A DNA stretch of 64,000 bases from Chaunax sp. Z400 (lineage: Eukaryota; Chordata; Actinopteri; Lophiiformes; Chaunacidae), in assembly GCA_037577475.1 (NCBI GenBank), contig CM075184.1, positions 31,083,094 through 31,147,093 on the forward strand, read 5' to 3'. Position numbers and translations under genes: made by a program. Under the pieces are notes generated by a model that searched no databases, was not told where the DNA came from, and worked only from the letters and a program-made list of their open reading frames with translations. This document shows positions 1 through 9,720 of the stretch, piece after piece. Every line of letters begins with the position of its first letter. Within the stretch, counting starts at the first letter, position 1.

Positions 1-101
1 AATTGGCACCAGCCTGGCGCAACATGGCACACGGTGTACTGTAAACAGACACTAGGGGAACTCAAGACAAGGAGCAGCCAGCTCCTTGCAGTCCTTCCTT
101 G

Positions 102-146
<45 letters not shown>

Positions 147-1089
147 CATAGACCTGCAGGTATGAGAAGAACAAGAGCACCTGCCACCTTCTGTGCCACC
201 CATGTTGCCACTCCAGTGACATTCAAGGTCAGTTAAGGGATGACAGAGGGCTCCTACATCGATGTAAGACTCTCACAAATCTGAACCTCTGTGCTGTTTT
301 TCAGAGGAAAGAGAATCCTTCCCCTGAATTATTCAGCGGGTCTCCCCCACCCTAAATAACAGCCGGCAAGCATTGTTTGACATCCTGAATGAATAATTAA
401 GGTCTGACCTTTTGTTCCCATTAGAGGTGATAGGTTGGTAGCGCCACACTTTGTGGGGTGAGGCTGTGAGAGGATTTGAGATGCTTGTGAGGAACTACGA
501 ATGTTCTAAAAAAAAAAAAATTAGCCAAACTCTGGGGGACAGGCAGTGGATGCTAAGAATAGAAACCTGCCGCATCCCTGTGGAATGCGTTGATGTACAA
601 AGACGTAAATCCAGTCTCTGTTGATTGTTCCTAAAGCACAGCCTGAAGCCATTCTTTGTCACTACTTCCGTGTTCTCCTAAGAATTGTGCTGTAGTTTGT
701 TCCTAATACATCAGAGGCATTTTGAGTTTGTCAGCTTGTAGTCGGCTCTGTGAATCAGAATTTACTCTATGCAGTGAGACAATCTCACATAAGCTGGTTA
801 GGTTCGGTTTGGTGGCGTTTCAATGAATTATGGTCTATTTCTCAGTTTTGTTTTTCAACGGGAAAATGGATCATAGAACCCTGAAAGCACCAGATCTATG
901 CAGTACATTTGAAGGGTCAGTGTGAGGGATTTAGGGAGATTAAAGGGCACATGTGGAGTTTAATATTCAGAGTTATGTTTCCATTTGTGTATAATCTCCT
1001 AAAACTAAGGATCGTTGTGTTTTCCATACCTTATGCTTCTCTGTTTAAACCAACTAAACCTGAGATTTCACCATGACTCCAAAGCTCAC
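1..1089. other. non-coding flank, probably intronic
   Basis: No credible open frame or RNA gene is visible. Besides a (CT)17 run (listed separately), the stretch holds an A run near 508-520 and ordinary mixed sequence. If the minus-strand exon at 1090-1225 is real, this is the start of its downstream intron. Confidence 0.5.
111..144. repeat. (CT)n microsatellite
   Basis: About 17 perfect CT units, preceded by a slightly imperfect CT-rich lead-in from about 100. Confidence 0.95.
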
Positions 1090-1225
1090 CTGCCTGTATG
1101 TCTTTGTGCTGTTCAAGCTGCTGCTGCCAGGAATTCAGATGATGTATGATATTAACAACCTCATCAAATGGACATCCAGAGGCCAATTTTGCACATTTGA
1201 ATAATGTCAAAATCACATTTACAAG
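1090..1225 (-). CDS. putative internal coding exon (45 codons), gene unidentified
   Basis: On the minus strand a 136-bp open segment is bounded by an AG acceptor (bases 1227-1226, context TTCTGTAG) and a strong donor, GCAG|GTGAGC (GT at 1089-1088). The frame enters in phase 0 and leaves in phase 1. The stop TAG just upstream is the acceptor itself, so the open frame begins exactly at the predicted splice site. The encoded 45 residues contain a hydrophobic start, then KCAKLASGCPFDEVV and a polar helix-like end with WQQQLEQHKD. I do not recognise the family. It lies 6.1 kb downstream of another minus-strand open segment (7375-7553) whose outgoing phase is also 0, so the two could be adjacent exons. 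The acceptor's pyrimidine tract is only moderate, and 45 open codons can arise by chance. Confidence 0.38.
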
Positions 1226-2527
1226 CTACAGAACGTAGGTTACCAATGTCAGAGCAGCTGCTATCCACCTTTACATTCACAACATTCTTGTTAGCTATGC
1301 TTAGCAACATTTCTTTTAAACTCTCCTGAACTGTCCTTGTTCTTTCACTTTCTGTTGGTTTAAAGGATTTTGTTTATCTCATTTTTTTTGTTGTTGTTGC
1401 CATTTAAACTACTAAAGCATTGCCTGTTCAAAATGTGCCTGTTTGGTATTGGCTGATCTATTGCTGCTTGAAGGTTTCTCAAGAACTGCTCATCCAAAGC
1501 ACACTCAACACTGACTGCACAGGGTTATCAAAATGTGAATGTTAAAACTGAAATTGGCTAACGCCTTATTAGGTAAGACCAGCTCAGCTGAGAGAGAGGG
1601 GCGAAACAACTCTCTCTTTGCATGGCTGCAGGAATAATGTAGTTTATGGCTGCACCTAATGATTGTTTTTTAACCAGATGGTAATGCCTGTAGCATCAAT
1701 TACTCAAATAGGAACACATTTTTTGATTATTCTATTTTTTTTATTATCATAAAAAATATTGATGTTTCTGATTTTTATTGAAACTTCCAATTATAATTTA
1801 GTTTTCAATATCACTGCTGTGTTATGACGTTGATGATGTAGAGTCTATTTGTCAGATGCATAAGCATAAAAATACTGGACCTCGAATTTAATTGCTGTGA
1901 CACAGATTAATTCTATCACGGTGCCATAGCAACACATGCCCTGAACTAGAGAATTAAGTATTATTTAAGTATTTGCCTTGAATATTAAAATCATTATGGC
2001 ACAGATTTATTTCTTCACTGCTTACTTACTATTATGCACATTTTTTTGCATCAGTCTGGGGAGAGGAAAATTATTTAAATCAATTTATTTTCTCACTCAT
2101 ATATGGACGTGGGGGTGTGCAACATGTGGTGCGAGATGACATCATCTAGTATGTCAGTCAAAAACACCCATTTTGAGTCCACACATTCATTGCCTGCTCT
2201 AGCCTAGTAGGATAGACCATACTGCACATGCACATCGTGACTGAAAAATTAGTGAACAAACAGCGTCAGGAAAGATCAGTTGTTCAAAAGATGAGTTGCC
2301 GTTAAAAAACAGCTCCACAACCAACATGTTTCAGAATCTCTGAGCAAAACACCACTCAGAATATGAGGAATATGAAAAGCTCCAGGAGTCAGCTGTCCAC
2401 AACAGGACTAAACCAGCCAAGGCACCAGCACAAAAACACATTCAGCTCATTTTGGCTTAATCATTTGGCAATAAACTGCCTTATAACAAGATAAGCAACA
2501 GATCGCAGGTCATAAGAAATGCTGTCA
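1226..2527. other. non-coding, AT-rich
   Basis: Mixed AT-rich sequence with T-rich runs around 1388-1400 and 1730-1800. No coding, RNA-gene or recognisable transposon signal seen. Likely intronic if the flanking minus-strand exons belong to one gene. Confidence 0.5.
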
Positions 2528-2808
2528 CCAAATAAATGGATGATACTTTTACAGTGCTTTTATAGTCAGCAGCATTCACCCATTCATACAGTGGTGGCAG
2601 AGGCTGCCATGCAAGGCACAATCTGCTCATCAGGAGCATTCACACAATCACACAATCACTCAAACACCAATGGAACAGCCACTGGGAGCAAATTGGGGTT
2701 CATTATCTTGGTCAAAAACATTTCAGCATGCAGGCTGCAGGGGCTGGGGATCGAACCGCTGACCTTCCGATAAGTGGACGACTCTACCTCATTAGCCACA
2801 GCCGCCCC
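2528..2808 (-). mobile_element. tRNA-derived SINE, minus orientation
   Basis: The minus strand begins near 2808 with a tRNA-like head. A box-A-like TGGCTAATGAGG is followed, after about 30 bases, by a box-B-like GGTTCGATCC (plus bases 2748-2757). The body then contains the segment with GAGGCTGCCATGCAAGG on the plus strand, and the element tails off near 2528. I recognise this arrangement as a common teleost SINE. The copy is diverged but close to full length. It sits inside the putative intron of the minus-strand gene and in the same orientation. The exact family name is not assigned. Confidence 0.75.
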
Positions 2809-4254
2809 AAGTCCACCACAAAAAGACATGGTTCTTACTTGACTATAAGCAGATAATTGAAACATATTTTGTTTAAACATGTTAACATTAATAGGCAACA
2901 ATTAAAATCCTGTAAACAAGAGTGAGCTAGTATAATATAAGAATCTTATAAACACATTTTGAAGGATGCAAAATGTTGTCTAATTGTTGTTATTGACGAA
3001 AATAGCAGAAAATATCAAGATAACTTTTTTGTCAGTATCAGTATCAGTTTTGTGGGTGGGTCTTCTTACAGGGGGCTAAAATGGATTTAGCTACTTCTCT
3101 AAAGTAAACTGCGGCCATACTGACCGATGTCTATTATGAGATTTATTTGCAATGTCCATGCCGTGCAAAAAACCTTTTCCCAGCTGTTTGTCCCTCGTCA
3201 TTCAGTCGGTGTGTGTTTGTGTGTGTGTCTATGTGTGTCACTGGGTTGAGTCATGCCCTGAGTTCGGCCGCTGCCTCTGTACAGCGAGTGCTGGTTATTC
3301 AGAGTTTATTAATATTGAGCATGCATCAAATTCACAAAGATTAGTGCTAGCTGCTAAATTAGTTGTTAATTGATTTATATACAGAATATATTCAAAATTT
3401 TACCAGAAAATGCTATCACTAAGGTTGGATGTCTGGCTCCTTCACAGTGTGAGGAAGAAAACCAGAACTGCAGTCGGCCCTCGGTGACCCACTCAGTAGA
3501 GAGCTACTCTGAGGCGAGCACAGATTCCTAGTTTAAGTAAAGAAAGAGGGCCCAGATGCTGGAGACAGACCATATTTATAGCCAAGGATAGGAATAATTC
3601 ATTGTGATCAAAGTGCAGATCATGCTCGATTCCATCACAGAGCAGATGTGGCAGAATGAAAAGAACACACTTTCTCTCCGTCTGCTCTCTAGCGGCTTCC
3701 CAAATGGAAACAGTGAGGCGAAGTTACCTCTGTGAAGGCGCTGAGTGCGTGTCATCATGTGCTCCGTGCTCGTGCTCCAGTGGCTTCACTTTTAGAAGGA
3801 GTGCAATACCTCCAAAATGCAACGCGCGGTAAAAGACACAAAAAAAAAAAGTGTCCCATATGCAAAGCTGCTCAATCAGAGCGAGGAGTGAATATCAGAT
3901 TCCGGGCTCACTGCGGGAGGTTATGTGCCTGAAGCCACGCGTCATAAAGCACGTCCAAAACGACAACTGTACATCACATGGCTCCTGGATGGGCCTGTGA
4001 ATAAATTAAATCACAGTCAGAAATGACTGACTGACTGAAAACTAGAACTATATCTGGTGAACATATGGACATTTTCCATGCATTCCACTGTCAGAATTAA
4101 GTGTCTCCCATCTCTTCACACACAAATAAAGCCACCTTCCTACATATCAATATCTTATTTTTTCATTTTACATTCCCAGAGACAGACACATTCCTCTTTT
4201 CCTCCTTTTTTTTTTGTTTTGTTCGCAGTGTCTCCTGCTTCTTCTCTACCAGTA
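2809..4254. other. non-coding, nothing specific recognised
   Basis: Contains a short GT-rich patch (about 3210-3238), a triple GACT (about 4024) and an A-run near 3838-3849. The short open frames here lack splice context or recognisable motifs. Confidence 0.45.
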
Positions 4255-4270
4255 ATGCTTTCTCTGCAAT

Positions 4271-4301
<31 letters not shown>

Positions 4302-4679
4302 CTGCTTCTTCCAGTTTCATTTTCTCTCCCTCCCACACACAGACACACTCATGCGCCTGTTTCTTTCTCTCTTTCATTTTCTATGTCTCCACCCCTGACA
4401 CTTGTTCGTGCACACAGACACACACACACACACACACAGAAATACACAATTACAAATTTTTGTTTCTTCTCCCTCCCACATTTTCTATCGCTACTTCCAT
4501 GCGCACATGCACATTTTTCTCTCCCTCACCCACTCATTCCTAGTCACTACTTCAAGATGCACACTCACATCTCTTTCTCTCTTTCCCTCTGTCTGTCTGT
4601 CTGTCACTGTTTCTTTCATCCTGTGTCCCTGTGCACGCACGCACGCACACGCACGCACGCACACGCACACACACACACA

Positions 4680-4757
<78 letters not shown>

Positions 4758-4760
4758 GAC
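4255..4760. repeat. composite CA / pyrimidine array with degenerate ~60-bp units
   Basis: Pure CA tracts lie at 4271-4299 and about 4415-4438, and a long CA/GCAC tract at about 4632-4756 is interrupted by GCGCG at 4691-4695. Between them, similar segments of TTTCT-TCTCCCTC-CACA-CATGCGC recur roughly every 55-65 bp, with a (GTCT)4 patch near 4590. A single open frame runs through the whole array on several frames; this follows from the repeat period and is not a gene. Confidence 0.85.
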
Positions 4761-4965
4761 GCAATACCGACAGTCCAGCTTCCCTCACTCCCAGCTGGGC
4801 TTGGACAACTCTCTTCCTCTGGCCTCTCTGGGCCATCTGGAGTGCAATGTCCCCGCTCCGCTGGTCCTCTGCCAGGCGCTGAGCCTCCCAGGGCAAACAC
4901 AGCATCTTCAAGCACAATTTGTACGCGTCAAAGCTCTGCTGTGTGTCCAGTGACCCAGCTGAGTG

Positions 4966-5075
4966 AAGTCATTGAGTCTCGCATTTCCCACCTCAAAGGA
5001 ACCTCATTCTGCTTTGATGACACCTGCGCTCCACCATCTCTCTGGATGGAGGATGGTGCAGTAATTGATTAAAGC
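4966..5075. repeat. imperfect direct duplication, copy A
   Basis: About 110 bp running from AAGTCATT to GATTAAAGC. It resembles 5638-5736 in the same orientation, roughly 70-75 percent identical by eye, with best agreement around TTCTGCTTT-GACACC. Both copies keep an open plus-strand frame through the core (LKG--FCF-DT). It lies in GC-richer sequence just after the CA array. Confidence 0.55.
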
Positions 5076-7370
5076 CGCTGAGCAACTTTGCTGGCAATTA
5101 CATAACGTTATTGATGTGGTGGAGTGTTTGTCTTTGCACGAAGAGGGAATATCAAAATCTGCCAAACAGGTCAAGTAGCGGGCATGCTTCTTTAAGCCTG
5201 TCCTCTGTTTAAATGACAAAGTCTGGCCAAATTAGAAGATGATTCCATCTGCTCTTGTACAAGCATGCAAAATTCATATTCGATTATTCAGTGACACCAG
5301 CAAGACTTATGTCCACAGGAAGTGTTGCATTTACTTCACATATAACAGCAAAATAAAACTCGGCTAAACAGAAGCCGAACTTACGAAGGCTGCGTTCAAT
5401 CACAACAGATCTACTGACTCTATAGTTTTATAATCCTTCAATATAAAGTGTGAAGAACTGGATGGATTTAAGCCACTAATGTGCAAGCTTGTCTAGTGCA
5501 GCTTTACGCTCTGTGTGCAAAGTCTCCCACAAGCCCACAGTTTGAAGCTTTCTGGCTTAATGACCGTAAAACAAAATACCAAATTCATTTCAGTACAAAA
5601 GAGTATAGAAAGTGCCTTTTGAAATTTATCATAACTTAAGTCATTCAACCACAAGTTTCCTACCTGAAAGGGGCCTTGTTCTGCTTTCACGACACCCACG
5701 CTTCCTCTCAGCTCACAGAGAGTAATTCAATAAAGCAGGTAAGTCACAGTATACTTGCAATCACAACACTACAGTATGTAAGATCTCCTAGAGCTGAAAT
5801 CCAATCTCAAGTTTTTAAAACAATCATTTTGTTAAGGAACTTTCTGTATTTAGTTTTATTAGACTGGGTTTCTTAAAGCTTGTTCTGGTTTGGTTGGTCT
5901 GCATTTCCTCATTCAGTGGATGAAAGGGCACAGTTTATCTCCAGTCATGTGCACATACAGCTCCCATCTGCTGATGTCTGATGTCACAGGGAGAACCGGT
6001 ACTGATAATGTGAAGGGAGAGGGGAAAACGGATCAACGCTCGGCGCTCACAGTCTGGGAGACGGAGCAGGTTGCCTTCGTCTTTACAACATGACTTATAC
6101 AAAGCAAATAATTCATGTTTAGGTTTAAGCATCCAGTAGAATAAGCACACGTTAACCAGGTTATGTTCAGAAGAACTGGGGCCTTATCATCTACACACTT
6201 TTTCAGGAAGGAACTTTTACTTGTTGATACTTTGATTTTGTTCACCTTTAATACTCCTTGATGTATCCAAGCTGCAGTCATTACATTCATCTCCTGTACT
6301 GATTCTGCAGGAGATTTATCGTGTTGGTACGCAATGATACCCAAACAAGCTGCATATAATGCAGCCTACATAAATACACGCAAACTAAGCTACAATGGAA
6401 CTGCGCACCTCACACACACAGAAACTCAATGCATGAACGGGAAGAGACACAGGGTTATGCAAAAATACATTCACTATATTGGCCACTACAAAATAAAACA
6501 AAGCCAGTAAAAACTGTGCAATGGATCGCTGACCCTCATGATCCAAGTTCCAACGTTTGTGTCTAAAGACATTGAATATTAATTGAATTTTGGAAGTCAG
6601 GAGTGGAATATAAAAAATAAATAAACAAGTAAATAAAACAGCTGTACCACACAGATGAGGTTAACAGGTAGCCTACCAGCAGGCTGCAAACTGAGAGACC
6701 TCGCTCCCTCAGTCACTGCTCCAATTCAAGGAGTCTTTACTCTGCATAATGTACTGTAAACTCTGTACTATGTTAAAAGTATTTCATGTAGTGAACAGAA
6801 ACAAGTCAAAAATAAATCCCTCATGTCACCACCAATAATGAAAACAGAGAATGATCTGTCCTTTGTTGAATTATGACGTGAGTGAACAGCACAAAAAAAC
6901 AACGTGCAATAATATAGTAATTAGACACCAAGCACTTTTGAAATGACCCCAGGATCTCATCATTTCACAACAGATTAACTATGTTTGAACTAAAGCAGAA
7001 ATGAACAATGTGGAGAAAAGTCTAGTTGTGATTTAATTTGTTGCTAAAAGGTTTGAAAGCTGAAATAAGAAAGAAAACAATTCAGGGGAAGCAGCTGGAT
7101 GGACACGGAGGAATTTTGGAAAGTACAAATTCTCCATAATGGAGAGCAAAGGATGCAATCAACAAGCAATCAGAGACTTTTGTGGGTCAATACGTTTCCA
7201 AACAACTCAAGAGTCATTAACACTACAAGTTTGTCGTCCAGCTGTAAGATCGAACTCATGTCACACTCAGGACGACGGATAAAGACGCGGACAGCCTGTT
7301 GGCTTCAGAATAATATCTCAGAGACATGACTGGAACAGCTCATTAGCGTGCAGGACATACAGTATTAGAC
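5076..7370. other. non-coding, probable intron of minus-strand gene
   Basis: Apart from the 5638-5736 duplicate copy, I see only unique-looking sequence, including a short CA patch near 6410. No other exon with convincing splice sites was found on either strand. Confidence 0.45.
5638..5736. repeat. imperfect direct duplication, copy B, followed by a plus-strand GTAAGT
   Basis: This is the partner of 4966-5075, shifted by 672 bp. It ends in AAAGCAG|GTAAGT (GT at 5739-5740), a good plus-strand splice-donor match. The frame through it stays open (SYLKGALFCFHDTHASSQL) from a stop just upstream. No acceptor was identified, so exon status is unproven; a diverged local duplication is the safer reading. 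Confidence 0.5.
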
Positions 7371-7374
7371 TTAC

Positions 7375-7553
7375 CGTCCTAAAGCTCCCGAATACCGCGC
7401 AGCTCAGAAGCAAGGTGGTGAAGAGTGTCTTCGTCTTCTTCACTAGTTGATCAACCAAGTCGTTCTGTTTCAGCACCGCGGAGAGCGCGCCCGCCTCTTT
7501 GGTGAAATGATGCAAGTTGCTCGTTGCCGCTTTGAACGCGTCTGCTGTGCAGA
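7375..7553 (-). CDS. putative exon in CpG island, gene unidentified
   Basis: On the minus strand an open frame of about 66 codons runs from a TAA near 7580 to a strong donor, GACG|GTAAGT (GT at 7374-7373). There is no ATG in this frame, so it is not a simple first coding exon. One reading is an internal or second exon starting after the pyrimidine-rich acceptor GTGTTTCTCAG (AG at 7555-7554), giving 179 bp, phase 1 in and phase 0 out. The peptide includes AFKAATSNLHHFTKEAG, then a charged helix-like part and a hydrophobic stretch (TLFTTLLLSCAVFG). The alternative is an untranslated first exon: the two upstream ATGs (near 7613 and 7624) open only short frames. The donor phase matches the exon at 1090-1225. 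The family is not recognised. Confidence 0.35.
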
Positions 7554-7890
7554 CTGAGAAACACGTCGCCCTCAAGTTTTATGCCACCCCGTTGACGCTC
7601 TGGCTGGAGCGAACATGACTCGCCATGCACGATGCTTTTGGAGAAAGTATGGCCAATCACGATGCCTCTCGCTTTTTACCCTCACATCTTTGCGCATCCC
7701 CGGGGAGTCTCCAGTGCCCGGCGCCTGGTCTTTAAGACTGGCTTCTCCTCCTATTGGAGCGCATCTTCATTTTGCGGCGCTCTCTTTGTCTTCAAGGCGA
7801 TGCTGATGCTGATACTGATAAAGAAGGGGCTATGGATTCCCTCCCGCGCATCGATGGGGTGCGGGAGCGGAGCGGTCTGAGCCGGGAGTA
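7375..7890 (-). promoter_or_regulatory. CpG island, probable promoter region
   Basis: I count about 39 CpG in roughly 510 bp, far denser than the CpG-poor surroundings. The block contains CCAAT-type motifs (GCCAATCACG near 7650; CTATTGG near 7753) and GC-rich runs such as GAGCGCGCCCGCC. CpG islands of this size normally mark vertebrate promoters. Strand is inferred from the minus-strand GTAAGT donor at the left edge; a bidirectional promoter is possible. No TATA box stands out. Confidence 0.6.
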
Positions 7891-9419
7891 GGAGGAGTGT
7901 CTTTTACGGTCTGAGTTTATTAGAGACTCTTCTAATACGGATTAAGTCAGTGTATCGTCGTTATTAAAACAGGTCTTCCCTTTCCAAATGGCGTGATCAC
8001 GGTGCGCTGCAAGTGGATATGGGATGATGTGCGCTGCTATAATAAATGCAACTGAGCTACAGTAGAGGCGGCATAGAGTTTATCCAAGAAGCCTCTCCTT
8101 TTATCAGAGATGTGAGACACATATAGTCACTCAATGAAGTCCAACGCCATTAATCAATTATGAAGTAGTTATTAATAATGATTAGATGACAGTGTCATGT
8201 TACTAGTGTCTATATTGGTGCCTGAGAATGACTTTCAGGCTTTAAACCAATTAATGAGGCACAATTAAATGTAGGGAAATCTATAAGACCTGCTGCTGTC
8301 TTCAATGTCTTTACACCACAGACAGTAGAGTAAAATTATATTCGCATTCATTAGGTTGGGGAGTTTAGTTATGGCAGGACTGCAGACATGATGTACACTT
8401 AAGGGATTTAAAAATACACCACGGTTTTATTTGCAAATTAGCTGGGTAGTAATTGCGTGCTGTGAAACTAAAAACCTGCATTTGCTTCCTTCTAACTTTT
8501 AATGGTTATTTTTTTATTTAAATAAAAACAATGAGAAATAAAGCAACACCAATAATGTATGCACCATAAATTTCTCAGGCGACACGACTGGAATATACAA
8601 CATATCAGATAATCAGTAATTAGTGTGTCCCCCATCAGCATGGGATTACGGCAGTAATCCTCCTCCTCATGGGCTGGCACTACTTCAAGATGTCATCCTG
8701 TGGGCTTGGAGGCCCACCCCTCAATCAGAGCTGCCCAGAGTTGGGCTGCCTCTGAGTCGGGAGTATGTTCATACTGCTGCAATCGCCCATTCAACCGACC
8801 CTACAGGTTTCCAGTGGGGCTTTGGTCAGGGCTCATTGCTGCTCACCAGTCATGCTGTCCCAGCCGTAGCATTTGTGCAGCCCTGGTTTTTCTCCCCAAT
8901 CTTTGTGCTTGTTGTAGGGGAGGGTTAGTTTAAAGAGGGAGTGGTCATTTGGGATCAGATGGATTAAGACATTGTGGTTATTTCCCAAATGAACTTGACT
9001 TTTCAGACTTGAGACCACTCTCTAAAATCTGTCAAGCGTGACTGGATATCTGTGTTGAAACTGAGATCTATCAAAACCTCCATAAATATAGATGTACAAC
9101 CAGTTTGGAGAAAAGGTTTTCTCAAATTTGGCCAAATATGAGTGATGTGGTTTTAAATCCCTCGAGTCTATTATATGTCTTCAAAATGTGTGTTTTCAAG
9201 ACACTTTTATTTAATCATTTTCAACATCCGGTCTGATGATCTGAAGATTTTCCTACCTTAGCAGCTCCAGCCCAGCCATAGACAAAGACATAGAATATGC
9301 ACTTAATGTCCAGCCCACTATACATTGTAGGTGTAGAGTGGCCAAATGATTTCAGCATGATGGTGATTCTATCGATTTGAGGGCACATTCATCTTTTTCA
9401 CTGCGATAAGAACAAAGTG
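7891..9419. other. non-coding; possible old repeat near 8620-8990
   Basis: Mostly AT-rich unique sequence. The segment 8780-8990 (TTGGTCAGGGCTC, then CCAGTCATGCTGTCC) vaguely resembles a degraded interspersed repeat known from fish genomes, but the match is too partial to name. Confidence 0.35.
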
Positions 9420-9720
9420 CCACTCCAACAAGTTGACCCTAACCCAATTAGGCTAATATTAGATATTATTGCCCCCAGCCATCGAGCAGCCATCAGCCTC
9501 AGAAAAAAGCACACACAATGAGATATTTAATCTTGCACTGATTTGAACTAAATGATTTTGCTTAGTCATTTTCTCTAAAAATGGGAAGCATGGTTGGGAA
9601 AAAAATGAAAAGAAAAAAGGCCCCATGGGATGGATATCAAAAGCCAGTGAATGTGCATAATTTATCTTAGACTATTTCATAAAGCCCTGCAGGAGGGCTT
9701 TCTTTAAAAAAAACCTCCAA
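9420..9720. other. candidate conserved non-coding block
   Basis: Balanced, repeat-free sequence with homeodomain-type ATTA/TAAT cores, a run of AATTAGGCTAATATTAG and CAGCCATC repeats. At 9681-9701 lies a perfect 8-bp inverted repeat (AAAGCCCT, 5-nt loop, AGGGCTTT). Composition resembles vertebrate conserved non-coding elements; conservation itself cannot be seen from one sequence. Confidence 0.25.

Noticed and set aside
2740..2808. tRNA gene candidate
   Set aside because: Box A and box B belong to a SINE head; no intact cloverleaf or acceptor stem.
4101..5072. 323-codon plus-strand open frame
   Set aside because: It is open because CA and pyrimidine repeats lack stops; His/Thr/Ser-rich translation with no domain.
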